From Caryophanales bacterium UBA6865 (lineage in GTDB: Bacteria; Bacillota_I; Bacilli_A; RFN20; CAG-826), in assembly GCA_002449265.1 (NCBI GenBank), contig DKCV01000028.1:25737-89736 (forward strand): a stretch of 64,000 nt of DNA. The letters run 5' to 3'. The position numbers and the translations under genes are program-made. The notes beneath the pieces were generated by a model. That model did no database searches, was not told the DNA's origin, and saw only the letters and a list, made by a program, of their open reading frames with translations. Below are positions 36,426-45,964 of the stretch, in pieces (positions within the stretch are counted from its first letter, which is position 1; every line of letters begins with the position of its first letter).

Positions 36426-36571
36426 TTAATTGCTCCAAAATTTATGTATTAAAATACTATAAACGCTTTTTCGTTCACAAAAATAGAGCAAATAGAAAAA
36501 ATAAAAAAGAAAGCGCTATGAATTTCAAATGAAACGAAAATACGTCATACTAATATAGTTTGGAGATTAGT

Positions 36572-37498
36572 ATGGACACGGAAAGAAATCGCCTCTTCTT
36601 CCTTCATAGCGACAGTTTTCTCGCAAGTGAAGTCTCACGACTTACACAATTACCTCTTTCTAACTGCAAAGTTTCCCATTTTGCGGATGGGGAAGTCTTC
36701 GCAAAACCACTTTGTGAAGTAAAAGACAAAGTCTGCTTTGTCATTCAAAGTACGTCACGGCCTGCCAATGATCGCTTGATGGAATTATTGGTCTTTATTG
36801 ATGCTTTAAGAAACGGTGGCGCTAAGGACGTTCATCTCCTTGTTCCATATTATGGATACGCGCGTCAAGAACGTATGATCGCGGATAACGATCCTGTTTC
36901 TGCTCGCTTAGTGGCGCATTTGATTGAAGCAAGCGGAGCTAGCTCAATTGCTTTTACGGATATTCATAGTACGAAAATCCTTTCTTTCTTTTCTAAAATT
37001 AAGGCTACGAACTTGCCATGTGCTCCATTATTTGGCGCTCATTTTAAAGACCACGCCGAAAAATGTGGATTCGCTAATGAAAATGTGGTCATTGTCTCGC
37101 CAGACCATGGCGGCGTAAAAAGAGCTGAGGCTTTTTTAACGTATTTCCCAGGCGCCTCTTTAGCGGTCGCTGACAAACATCGTCCTAGACCTAATCGTGC
37201 GGAAATCCTTGGGCTACAAGGCGATGTTAGAAACAAACTCTGTATTGTTATCGATGATATGATCGATACCGCTGGAACCGTTGTGGCGGTAAGCAAACTT
37301 CTTTATGAAGAAGGTGCGAAAGCCGTTTTTGTTGGGGCAAGCCACGGCATCTTCTCGGGGAATGCCGTTCCTAATCTATTAAATGCCGGTGTGAAAGAAA
37401 TCGTTGTGACCGATTCGATTGAAAATAAGATTGATGGAGTGACCATGATTACTTTAGCGCCTTTATTAGCTTCTTATATGGAAGGGTTAAGCGAGTAA
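36572..37498 (+). CDS. prs: Ribose-phosphate pyrophosphokinase
   Basis: 308 residues. It makes PRPP from ribose-5-phosphate and ATP. YGYARQERM, FTDIHS and the PRPP-binding VIDDMIDTAGTV are visible. The family's usual FADGE is seen as FADGE in HFADGEVFAKP. The ATG at 36572 has GGAG 6 nt upstream. The sequence is somewhat divergent from the B. subtilis class I enzyme (Glu for Asp in ARQER), so allosteric behaviour may differ. Location between hpt/apt and an acetyltransferase gene gives a small PRPP cluster. Confidence 0.92.
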   Translation: MDTERNRLFFLHSDSFLASEVSRLTQLPLSNCKVSHFADGEVFAKPLCEVKDKVCFVIQSTSRPANDRLMELLVFIDALRNGGAKDVHLLVPYYGYARQERMIADNDPVSARLVAHLIEASGASSIAFTDIHSTKILSFFSKIKATNLPCAPLFGAHFKDHAEKCGFANENVVIVSPDHGGVKRAEAFLTYFPGASLAVADKHRPRPNRAEILGLQGDVRNKLCIVIDDMIDTAGTVVAVSKLLYEEGAKAVFVGASHGIFSGNAVPNLLNAGVKEIVVTDSIENKIDGVTMITLAPLLASYMEGLSE

Positions 37499-37522
37499 TA
37501 CCCGTTTCAGCAATAATAATGT

Positions 37523-38137
37523 ATGGATGAATTAGAGAGAATGCTAGCGGGGAAAATCTATGACCCAAGTGATGAAAAACTTCTCTCTTTTCGTGAGCGA
37601 GCACACCATCTTTGCGCCGAATTTAACACTCTAGCGGAAGGCGATAAAAAACGAGAGACCATCTTAGAAGAGCTTCTCGCTCATCGTTATGAAAATCTAA
37701 TGCTAGTAGGCCCAATTTATTTTGATTATGGGCGTTTTACGAGTTTTGGCAAAAACTGTTTTGCCAATTTCAATTTCATGGTTTTAGATTGTGCGCCTGT
37801 CACTATCGGAGATAATGTTTTCTTTGGTCCGAATGTGACGATTGTGACCCCCGTACATCCACTATTAGAAGAAGAACGGAATATTTATAAGAACGAAAAA
37901 GGGATTATGACGGACAAAGAATTCGCTAAGCCAATCGCGATTGGACCGAACTGTTGGATTGCTAGTAACGTAACGATTATTGGTGGCGTAACCATCGGGG
38001 AAGGCTCCACGATTGGAGCAGGGAGCGTGGTGACTAAAGACCTTCCTCCTCATTCCTTAGCAATGGGCAATCCCTGCCACGTGATTCGAAAAATCACAAA
38101 GGAAGATTCTATTTATCTAAAGAAGAATCTATTCTAG
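37523..38137 (+). CDS. Maltose/galactoside O-acetyltransferase (left-handed beta-helix)
   Basis: 204 residues with an N-terminal helical cap and repeated hexapeptides ending in IGGVTIGEGSTIGAGSVV. The catalytic His is in TPVHPL. The family transfers acetyl from acetyl-CoA to a sugar hydroxyl; physiological substrates of this Maa/LacA type are uncertain. It follows prs by 24 nt and may be read from the same transcript. Confidence 0.85.
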   Translation: MDELERMLAGKIYDPSDEKLLSFRERAHHLCAEFNTLAEGDKKRETILEELLAHRYENLMLVGPIYFDYGRFTSFGKNCFANFNFMVLDCAPVTIGDNVFFGPNVTIVTPVHPLLEEERNIYKNEKGIMTDKEFAKPIAIGPNCWIASNVTIIGGVTIGEGSTIGAGSVVTKDLPPHSLAMGNPCHVIRKITKEDSIYLKKNLF

Positions 38138-38221
38138 GTTTTTAAAAATAACCACACATTCTATTTGAGAAAGGAATGCCGGTTATCTTATCATAAAGGA
38201 CGAAATTTTGAGGTAATGATT

Positions 38222-39829
38222 ATGGGAAGCAAGTATGTCTTTGTTACAGGTGGTGTCGTTTCGAGCTTAGGCAAGGGGATTCTTGCCTCTAGCCTTGGGC
38301 TTTTGCTCAAAAGTAGAGGGGTCAAGATTTTCAATATGAAACTTGATCCATATCTTAATGTTGACCCAGGGACGATGTCTCCTTATCAACATGGTGAAGT
38401 CTATGTAACCAAAGATGGAGCTGAAACTGACCTCGACTTAGGACATTACGAAAGATGGACTGGCGTTGATCTTACCAAAGAAAGTTCCATTACGAGTGGC
38501 AAAATTTATAGCGCCGTTATCGAAAAAGAGCGTAGAGGTGACTATTTAGGGGGTTGCGTGCAAGTTATTCCTCACGTCACAAATGAAATTAAATCGCGCA
38601 TTCTTCAAGCGAGCAGCGCAAGTTCAGCGGATGTTATCATTGTTGAAATCGGTGGCACCGTTGGTGATATTGAGTCGTTACCATTTTTAGAAGCAATTCG
38701 TGAGCTTCGCATCGAATTAGGGTACGAAAACACGATGTTTATTCATAATACCCTTGTCCCTTATCTCAAGAGTGCCCAAGAAAGCAAAACAAAGCCGACG
38801 CAACATAGCGTTCACGAACTTCTTTCATTGGGAATCCAGCCTGACGCAATTGTTCTTAGAAGTGAGGTGCCATTAAGCGAAGGGCAAAAGAAAAAGATTT
38901 CCTTATTCTGCAACGTTCCTTCTGAAGGCGTATTTGAAGCGGATGATTTACCGATTGTCGATGAACTTCCATTTATGCTTCACGCCCAAAAACTTGATGA
39001 CTTCGTTCTTGACCATCTTCGCTTAAAGGCCGCCAAAGCGGATTTGCACAATTGGGAGAAGTGGGTCGATAGCGTTAAAAATAGTAACAAGCACGTCAAG
39101 ATTGCTCTTGTTGGAAAATATGTTGAACTCCATGACGCCTATTTATCCGTCAAAAGCGCTTTGATTCATAGCGGTTATTACTATGGATACAAGGTGGATA
39201 TCGGTTGGATTAAATCCATGGATATCAATGAAGGAAACGTTAGCGAAGTCTTGAAAGGGTATGACGGAATTCTTGTACCTGGTGGCTTTGGAGAACGTGG
39301 AACGGAAGGCAAAAAAATCGCCATTCGTTATGCAAGAGAAAACGCGGTTCCTTATTTAGGGATTTGTTTAGGAATGCAATTAGCCGTTATCGAATTCGCG
39401 GAGCACGTGTGCGGATTAGTGGGCGCAAATACAACGGAATTTGATTCCCAAACCCCGTATCCTGTTATCGATTTGCTCCATGACCAATATGCTGGAATTC
39501 AAATGGGCGGGACACTCCGGTTAGGAAATTATGACTGTGCGATTGAAAAAGGAACACTCGCATATAAATGCTATGGCGAGAAACTTGTGCAAGAACGTCA
39601 TCGCCACCGTTATGAATTTAACAATGCTTTCCGTGAACAATTAGAGGCGAAGGGGGTCGTTTTCTCCGGTATTAACCCTCAAACTGGCCTTGTTGAAATC
39701 ATTGAATTAAAAGACCATCCATTCTTTATCGCAAGTCAATTCCATCCGGAATTCACTTCTCGTCCGCTTGCTCCAAATCCGTTATTCCGCGGATTTGTTG
39801 AGGCGAGTATTAAACACCAAAATCAATAA
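38222..39829 (+). CDS. pyrG: CTP synthase
   Basis: 535 residues, the same length as the B. subtilis enzyme when started at 38222, where GAGG stands 8 nt upstream; the longer frames from 38165 or 38216 are rejected. It makes CTP from UTP, ATP and glutamine. The synthetase part begins KYVFVTGGVVSSLGKG. The glutaminase part has the nucleophile Cys in GICLGMQ and the His-Glu pair in QFHPEF. Confidence 0.96.
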   Translation: MGSKYVFVTGGVVSSLGKGILASSLGLLLKSRGVKIFNMKLDPYLNVDPGTMSPYQHGEVYVTKDGAETDLDLGHYERWTGVDLTKESSITSGKIYSAVIEKERRGDYLGGCVQVIPHVTNEIKSRILQASSASSADVIIVEIGGTVGDIESLPFLEAIRELRIELGYENTMFIHNTLVPYLKSAQESKTKPTQHSVHELLSLGIQPDAIVLRSEVPLSEGQKKKISLFCNVPSEGVFEADDLPIVDELPFMLHAQKLDDFVLDHLRLKAAKADLHNWEKWVDSVKNSNKHVKIALVGKYVELHDAYLSVKSALIHSGYYYGYKVDIGWIKSMDINEGNVSEVLKGYDGILVPGGFGERGTEGKKIAIRYARENAVPYLGICLGMQLAVIEFAEHVCGLVGANTTEFDSQTPYPVIDLLHDQYAGIQMGGTLRLGNYDCAIEKGTLAYKCYGEKLVQERHRHRYEFNNAFREQLEAKGVVFSGINPQTGLVEIIELKDHPFFIASQFHPEFTSRPLAPNPLFRGFVEASIKHQNQ

Positions 39830-39849
39830 TTTCGCGTAAAATTAAAACC

Positions 39850-40710
39850 ATGAATTGCTTAGTGATGTATAGTCACCAATCGGGGCATCGCAATTTCACG
39901 GCGAAAATCCCCATGGTGAAAGAAAAACTCCTTTCGCGATTTGATCGTGTGGATTTCTTTTGCACTCTAAGCGCGAAAGAAGCAAGGGAAGTTGCAATAT
40001 CTTCCTCGGGAAAATACGACGTCTTAGTTATTGTAGGAGGGGATGGCACTTTTAATAATCTTATTAATGCACTTGCCAATGTAAAAAACCCTCCAATTCT
40101 CGGTTATATTAATTTCGGCACTATTGGCGATATTGGCCGTAACTTCGGAATTGGTTCCAATTTAAGGGATTCATTAGATGTTTTGGTGAAAGGGGATATC
40201 ATTCCTTTCGATGTAGGTGAGATTAATGGGCAATATTTCGCTTACGTTTGTACGATTGGTAGATACAGCGATATCGCCTACATGACCCCGCGGAAAAAGA
40301 AAAGAATCCTAGGGAGAGTTGCTTATTACAACGCTGCGATAAAGGAACTAAAAGATAAGAAAACGGTTCATGCGACAATCGACGCTGATGGCGGACATTA
40401 CGAATTGGATACTCCCTTTCTCTTACTGATGAATGGGAAAAATATCGGTGGATTCAAGGTGAATCGCTATGGTTCGATCCAAGATGGCAAAATGGAACTC
40501 TTTTTAGCGAAAAAGGATATTTCTAACGGTGTTCTCCCACTTCTTGTTGACCGAAATCGTATCGTTTTAAGAGCTCATGAATTTTATATTCATACCGATG
40601 AAACGATGGGCTGGTGCCTAGATGGAGAAGAGGGCCCCAAAGGGGACGCACATATAGTCACTCATCACAATATGTTTAAAATCATTGCCAAAAGTGGCTA
40701 TGTTCATTAA
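39850..40710 (+). CDS. Diacylglycerol/lipid kinase (YegS/DgkB family)
   Basis: 286 residues. VIVGGDGTFNNLINAL is the ATP-binding signature; GTIGDIGRNFGI replaces the usual GTxNDFARxLGI; a C-terminal beta-sandwich domain follows. Family members phosphorylate diacylglycerol or related lipids at the membrane surface. It starts 20 nt after pyrG. Confidence 0.85.
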   Translation: MNCLVMYSHQSGHRNFTAKIPMVKEKLLSRFDRVDFFCTLSAKEAREVAISSSGKYDVLVIVGGDGTFNNLINALANVKNPPILGYINFGTIGDIGRNFGIGSNLRDSLDVLVKGDIIPFDVGEINGQYFAYVCTIGRYSDIAYMTPRKKKRILGRVAYYNAAIKELKDKKTVHATIDADGGHYELDTPFLLLMNGKNIGGFKVNRYGSIQDGKMELFLAKKDISNGVLPLLVDRNRIVLRAHEFYIHTDETMGWCLDGEEGPKGDAHIVTHHNMFKIIAKSGYVH

Positions 40711-40725
40711 AAATTTTCAAAAATC

Positions 40726-40759
40726 ATAGCAATTTTAACTTCTTTTTCTTTGCTATTTT
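40726..40759 (+). terminator. Weak terminator after the lipid kinase gene
   Basis: ATAGCAA/TTGCTAT stem (40726-40732/40750-40756) with TTT after it. The stem is AT-rich and its efficiency is doubtful. Confidence 0.4.
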
Positions 40760-40801
40760 CCCTTATGTGAATAAAATAAAGGCACACAAAGAGGTTTTGT
40801 T

Positions 40802-43534
40802 ATGAAAAAATCAACAACAATTCTGACCATTGTCTCGATGTTTCTAACCATTATTGCGGCGGCTTTGCTTGTATTTTCGCCAATGATGTTTGGAGGCGCG
40901 GGATATATGATTGGCGTCACCGATGTAATGGGTGCGTTTAAGCTTATTGGAGACAAATTTGTATCGCAGAATTTGCTTTTGTTTAAGCCTGAATTCTATG
41001 CTCAGACGGCAACGAATGGTTTCCCAATCCTTTACTTGCTCCCTATTTTATTAGGATTACTTGCGATTTTCTGGCTTATCCATCTCATCGTTTTAATTGC
41101 GAAGAAACGTCCAGGTGGCCTTTTCGTTAATTTACTTTCTTTATTTTTCGGTTTTGTGAGCTTCGAAATCATTTCCATTTTCTTAGCTCCAGGTTGGTTC
41201 AAAGATGACGAAAACGCCATTGCTATAATTTTAGGATCTGGCACCAGCTTAAATTTAGGCATGCAAATCCTTGCAATTTTGCCTTATGCGATTGCTTGTT
41301 TCTCATTTGCTCTATTTGTTATCACTTTATTGGTTTCTGCGATTGGACTTGCTAGAAAACCGGTCACTGAAGAAGAAATCGAAGAAACTCCTGAAGAGGA
41401 AACTGTTGAAGAAGAAGCGGAAGACGAACAACCGATGGTTGAAGAAGAGACCGTTAGTGAACCTGCTCCTGTTCTCACAAAAGAAGAAGAAAAACCTGCT
41501 CCTATTACCGAACCTGCTCCTACTCAGACAGCTCCAGCTCCGGCTCCAGCCGATTATGAAGGAACGAAACCAGCCTTTATCCAATATATATACAACACTG
41601 GTTCCAATGATGACGCCAAATCCAAAAAGACGAATGAAGAATTCATGACCAAGGACGAGGTCCGTGCCATCATCCGCGAAGAATTATCTTCCAATAGAGA
41701 CGATGCTGGGGAGAAGGAAAATAAAGACGTTACTGCCCCTGCTCAAGATGATACTGAGACTTTAACGAGTGATGATCTTCGCAAGATTATTGCCGAAGAG
41801 ATTGAAAAATCGAAAGATAACGATATCCCTGTGGAGGTCGTTAATGATGAAGCGGAAGAAGAGACCGCCCCAGTTTCTCACGAAGAAGAAACTCTTACTA
41901 GCGAAGACCTCCGTAAGATTGTTTCTGAAGAACTTGGGAAGGCCCTTGCTCCAGCAAAAGCGGAAGAGAAGGAAATTGACGAAGAGCTTCAAAATGAGCC
42001 AATCGCCACAACTGATGATCTTCGTACCATCATCCGCGAAGAACTTAATACCCAAAAAGAAAATGCTGCCCCTGAGGTGAAAGAAGAAAACGAAGAAGAA
42101 AAGCCTCTTACGGCTAGCGACCTTCGTTCTTTGATTCAAGAAGCTCTTGATGAACATGATAACCCAGAACGTCGTGAACTTACTGAAGAAGAAGCTCGTG
42201 AACTCATCGTTCAGCAAATTCGCTCGTATTACATTGGTAAGCGTGAAGACCAAAAACGTGATAGCGAAGCTGTAAAAGCACAAAAAGAAGCCGAAGAAAA
42301 GGCGAAGAACGAAGAAGAAAAACGCCTTGCTTTAGAGAAAGCACTCGAAGAAGACGCTGCTGCTAGAGCGAAAGAGCGTGAAGAAAGGGCTCTTGACCGC
42401 CAAGAGCGCCTTGAAGCGGAAAAGAACCGCGAGAGCCTTTCCCTTGATGACATTCGCAATATCGTTCGCGATGAACTCAATCATTTAAAACCTGCTTCTG
42501 GCGTTGATGAAGCTTCTAAAGATGATATCAAGTCCTTGATTCAAAACGAACTCAGCGCTTTCCGCGATGAACAAGCGAAAGCTTCTGAGAAAGCCGCTCA
42601 AGAAGCTGCGGATGCTCATTTGATTGAACAAGCTAGAGCAGAAGCCGAAGCGGAAGAAAGCAAATCGCAAAGTGAGCAAATCAAAGCTCAAAGCGAAGAA
42701 ATCAAGAACATGAAGGATAATGCGATTACTCCTGAAACGGTTCGCGATATCATCGCTGAAGAACTCGATAAGCGTTTTGCGGAACTTTTAAAAGCGCAAC
42801 AAGAAGCAGCCGCTAAGAAAGAAGAGACTGTCGCTATTACTCCTATTGAAGCGAAAAAAGAAGAAAAGGTTGAGCCAGAAACTAAACCTACGCAAACCAT
42901 TGTGATTCAAGTCGCTGCTCCAGAGCCAAAGGCCGAAGAGAAGCCAGCTGAAGCAAAACCCGTCGAAGAGAAAAAAGAAGAAGTAATTCCTGAACCTGGT
43001 CCAATTCCAAATCTTGAAGAAGAGACAGAAACTGCAATTGCACCAGTCGGTGTTGTTACCGGTGATGCTCCAAAAGCCAAAATTATTCGCATTCCATTCA
43101 ATGAGCGTATGTTAGTGGCTGATAAAGAGACGCAAGATAACTACAATGAACTTAAAGCCGAATGCTTAAGTTACGGCTTAAAGAGCCGTCTCTCCAATAG
43201 TGGCGATACCTTCAGGCTTCATACGAAGACCTATGTGAAGATCACCATTGCAGGAAAAGGATTGAAACTCTATTTCGCTCTTGATCCAAAGGATTATGAA
43301 AATAGTCCAATCCCACTTCACGATGCTGGTAACAAGAACATCTATAAAGAGATTCCTGGTGTCTTCAAAGTTAAGAGCGCCCTTTCGCTTAGACGCGCTA
43401 AGCAACTCCTTGCTGACGCTTGTGAGAAAGATAACCTTGAACAAGGAAAGATCGTTCCTCATGATTACGCTTCCGAATTAAAGGATTACGTCCCTCAACT
43501 CGGTGCGAAAAAAGACGAAAAAGACGAAGACTAA
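40802..43534 (+). CDS. Membrane protein with nine copies of a short helical motif and a conserved C-terminal domain
   Basis: 910 residues. Four membrane helices (about 7-29, 72-98, 105-130, 160-183) are followed by a Glu/Pro/Ala-rich segment. Between about residues 282 and 656 there are nine copies of a 14-residue motif: T/S, two variable, D/E, L/I/V, R/K, variable, I/L, I/V, two variable, E, L/I (for example TSDDLRKIIAEEI and TTDDLRTIIREEL), separated by charged coiled-coil stretches. Residues about 760-900 form a globular domain (LKSRLSNSGDTFRLH, ITIAGKGLKLYFALDP, FKVKSALSLRRAKQL) that I believe recurs in other Firmicute proteins without known function. No enzyme motif is visible. A cell-envelope or cytoskeletal scaffold is a guess. 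Confidence 0.75.
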   Translation: MKKSTTILTIVSMFLTIIAAALLVFSPMMFGGAGYMIGVTDVMGAFKLIGDKFVSQNLLLFKPEFYAQTATNGFPILYLLPILLGLLAIFWLIHLIVLIAKKRPGGLFVNLLSLFFGFVSFEIISIFLAPGWFKDDENAIAIILGSGTSLNLGMQILAILPYAIACFSFALFVITLLVSAIGLARKPVTEEEIEETPEEETVEEEAEDEQPMVEEETVSEPAPVLTKEEEKPAPITEPAPTQTAPAPAPADYEGTKPAFIQYIYNTGSNDDAKSKKTNEEFMTKDEVRAIIREELSSNRDDAGEKENKDVTAPAQDDTETLTSDDLRKIIAEEIEKSKDNDIPVEVVNDEAEEETAPVSHEEETLTSEDLRKIVSEELGKALAPAKAEEKEIDEELQNEPIATTDDLRTIIREELNTQKENAAPEVKEENEEEKPLTASDLRSLIQEALDEHDNPERRELTEEEARELIVQQIRSYYIGKREDQKRDSEAVKAQKEAEEKAKNEEEKRLALEKALEEDAAARAKEREERALDRQERLEAEKNRESLSLDDIRNIVRDELNHLKPASGVDEASKDDIKSLIQNELSAFRDEQAKASEKAAQEAADAHLIEQARAEAEAEESKSQSEQIKAQSEEIKNMKDNAITPETVRDIIAEELDKRFAELLKAQQEAAAKKEETVAITPIEAKKEEKVEPETKPTQTIVIQVAAPEPKAEEKPAEAKPVEEKKEEVIPEPGPIPNLEEETETAIAPVGVVTGDAPKAKIIRIPFNERMLVADKETQDNYNELKAECLSYGLKSRLSNSGDTFRLHTKTYVKITIAGKGLKLYFALDPKDYENSPIPLHDAGNKNIYKEIPGVFKVKSALSLRRAKQLLADACEKDNLEQGKIVPHDYASELKDYVPQLGAKKDEKDED

Positions 43535-43544
43535 TCTTTAGATT

Positions 43545-43577
43545 GACCTCAGCGACATTGCTGAGGTCTTTCTTTTT
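43545..43577 (+). terminator. Strong terminator after the repeat protein gene
   Basis: Perfect 9-bp stem GACCTCAGC/GCTGAGGTC with a 6-nt loop, then TTTCTTTTT. Confidence 0.9.
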
Positions 43578-43643
43578 CGTTAAATTATGCTAGACTACTC
43601 GGCGTATGAATAGTGATTGTAGCGATTGTAGTCCGTTAGGAGC

Positions 43644-44660
43644 GTGGTGCGCTTGAAAACCTATTATATTTATTTAGTATTAGGTGTTCTCTTCCTTGCG
43701 CTAAGCGCTTTTTTTAGTGCTTCAGAAACCGCTTTTGATCGTTTAAATAAATATCGTTATGAAGTAAAAAAAGACGAAGGAAGTAAAACGGCACGTCTCG
43801 TTTTATGGCTTTATGAGCGAAAAGAGACAAATCTTATTTCTATTTTAATTTGTAACAACATCGTCAATACGCTTCTATCGGTTTTTTCCACAAGTGTCTT
43901 CTTGTATTTTGTTCATTTAGAAGCCGGCATCGTTTCTTTAATTTCCTCAATTTGTATCACTTTGATAGTTTATTTGTTTGGGGAAACGATGCCAAAGCAA
44001 ATTGCTTCGAAGATTCCAAATACTTTAGCCTCGATTTTCGTTTATCCGCTTCTAGTGACTTATTTCCTTTTCTTTCCGCTTTCTATTTTGTTTCGTGGAA
44101 TTTCCTTCCTTATGGGTAAATTGTTTCCGAATAAGAAAAGCGACTCCTTTAGTGAAGATGATTTCTCTAGTGTTTTAAAAAAGAACCAAAAAGGTGGGTT
44201 ACTTGAGAAAAACGAAACGGAGATAATCGAGAATTCCATCGATTTTAGTGACACGGCTGTAAAAGAGGTTCTTACGCCAAAAGATAGGATTTTTTCTATC
44301 GACTTAAAAGGATTAAGTGGTAGTCGCCTTGTCGATATCCTTTGCTCTACTTCCTATAGTAGAATCCCTGTTTACTATGAAGACAAAGACAAAATTGTCG
44401 GGGTGCTACTAGTAAAGCAGTATCTTGCCGCGTATTTAAAAGATCCGCGGGCAAGCATCGCTAATTATGTAGAAAAGCCCTATTTTGTAAGCCCGAATGT
44501 CAAAATCGATGATTTGGTGGATGGTTTTAGAGAAACGCACACCCAAATTGCTTTGGTAAAGAAAAAAGACGAATTGATCGGCATGGTCACAATGGAAGAT
44601 GTTTTAGAAGAACTTGTCGGGCCCATCAATGAGAAAATCGCTTTGGAGAAGGAAGAATAA
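43644..44660 (+). CDS. CNNM/CorC-family membrane protein, short form
   Basis: 338 residues. An N-terminal DUF21 transmembrane domain (about 1-160, with ASETAFDRLNKYR, the usual SASETA entry) and two CBS domains (about 200-330, ending MVTMEDVLEELVG). The CorC transporter-associated C-terminal domain is absent. Family members are linked to Mg2+ or Co2+ efflux. The start is GTG after AGGAG. It overlaps the next, paralogous gene by one base. Confidence 0.87.
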   Translation: MVRLKTYYIYLVLGVLFLALSAFFSASETAFDRLNKYRYEVKKDEGSKTARLVLWLYERKETNLISILICNNIVNTLLSVFSTSVFLYFVHLEAGIVSLISSICITLIVYLFGETMPKQIASKIPNTLASIFVYPLLVTYFLFFPLSILFRGISFLMGKLFPNKKSDSFSEDDFSSVLKKNQKGGLLEKNETEIIENSIDFSDTAVKEVLTPKDRIFSIDLKGLSGSRLVDILCSTSYSRIPVYYEDKDKIVGVLLVKQYLAAYLKDPRASIANYVEKPYFVSPNVKIDDLVDGFRETHTQIALVKKKDELIGMVTMEDVLEELVGPINEKIALEKEE

Positions 44661-45964
44661 TGAATACAGCTGATGTAATTTATTTGATTATCATTATCAT
44701 TCTTGTTTTCCTATGCGGATTATACGCGGCTAGCGACACGGCTTTATCTAGCGTAAACATGCTTCGATTAGAAAAAGAAGCGCTTGAGGGTAATAAAAAA
44801 AGCCAACGAGCTTTGAAGCAAGCGAAAAATTATGATACTTCGATTGCGACGATTCTTTTCGGAAATGACTTTCTTAGCATTTTCATATCTTCATTAGCCT
44901 CGATTGTCGGGTCTTCGATTTTGGCAAATTCTCCTTTAGAACCTTATGGAAATATTATAATTACCTCTATTACGATTCTTGTTGTTTTGCTTTTTGGCGA
45001 AGTTTTACCAAAAGCAATTTCTTCAAGCCACGCTTTATGGTGGAGCAAAACATTCGGATTGTTCGTTGAAGTATCGAGAATCATCTTTTTCCCTTTCGTG
45101 ACGCCGATGGATTTTTTAGCTCGGAAAATTGCCTCTCCTATTATTGAAAAGGCGCCAATCGAAACTCCTTTAGCGAGCGATGATGAATTAGAAGCGATGG
45201 TGGAAGAAATTAAAAAAGAGGGTATTTTTGATAACGATCAAAGTGAATTGCTCCATCGCTCCATTGATTTCAAAGATACTTCTTCTTATGACATCATGAC
45301 CCCTAGAGTCAAAATTGTCGGTTATGATGTAGAAGAACCTTTTTCCTCTTACTTAAAACGTCCTGACGCCTACAAACACAGTCGCGTTATTGCTTATCAA
45401 AAAGACTTAGACCATATACTTGGCTTCTTTCAAGTGAAAACTTTGCTAAGAATGTTAGTGAAGGGGAAAACACCGAGTATCAATGATATTATTCTCCCAA
45501 CCCTATTCGTACCTCACACAATGGAACTTTCAAGCGTTTTAGCACTTATGAAGAAAAGCCATACGCATATCGCTGTCGTGAAAGATGAATTTGGTGGAAC
45601 TGAAGGATTATTGACCTTAGAAGATATTTTGGAAGAGCTCGTTGGTGAGATGTGGGACGAAGAAGACACAGTATCGCTAGATATTTCACGCGTAAACGGG
45701 ACAAGAAACAGGTATTTAGTGAAAGGTTCCATGAATATCGAGAAATTCTTTGAAACATTCCATATGGATCCGGATAACTTGGAAGATGATTACAGCACTT
45801 TAAGCGGCTATATTAACGATAAACTTGGCCGTTTTGCAGAAGTTGATGACAAGATAACGATTGGTAAAGTCGACATCATTGTAAAAAAGGTGAACGATTT
45901 CCGCGTTGAAAATTGTCTGGTTATCTATCATCCTCGCCGGAAAAGCGAAGATGAAAGCAACTAA
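44660..45964 (+). CDS. CNNM/CorC-family membrane protein, long form
   Basis: 434 residues. DUF21 membrane domain (ASDTALSSVNMLR), two CBS domains (ending LLTLEDILEELVGEMWDEED) and the C-terminal CorC_HlyC domain (about 355-430). With the preceding short paralogue it may form a heteromer for divalent cation efflux. The TAATG junction indicates coupled translation. Confidence 0.88.
   Translation: MNTADVIYLIIIIILVFLCGLYAASDTALSSVNMLRLEKEALEGNKKSQRALKQAKNYDTSIATILFGNDFLSIFISSLASIVGSSILANSPLEPYGNIIITSITILVVLLFGEVLPKAISSSHALWWSKTFGLFVEVSRIIFFPFVTPMDFLARKIASPIIEKAPIETPLASDDELEAMVEEIKKEGIFDNDQSELLHRSIDFKDTSSYDIMTPRVKIVGYDVEEPFSSYLKRPDAYKHSRVIAYQKDLDHILGFFQVKTLLRMLVKGKTPSINDIILPTLFVPHTMELSSVLALMKKSHTHIAVVKDEFGGTEGLLTLEDILEELVGEMWDEEDTVSLDISRVNGTRNRYLVKGSMNIEKFFETFHMDPDNLEDDYSTLSGYINDKLGRFAEVDDKITIGKVDIIVKKVNDFRVENCLVIYHPRRKSEDESN

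Noticed and set aside
41762..42283. A Phe-rich 173-codon frame on the minus strand
   Set aside because: It is the antisense image of the Glu/Lys-rich repeat region (GAA codons read as TTC) and has no ribosome site.
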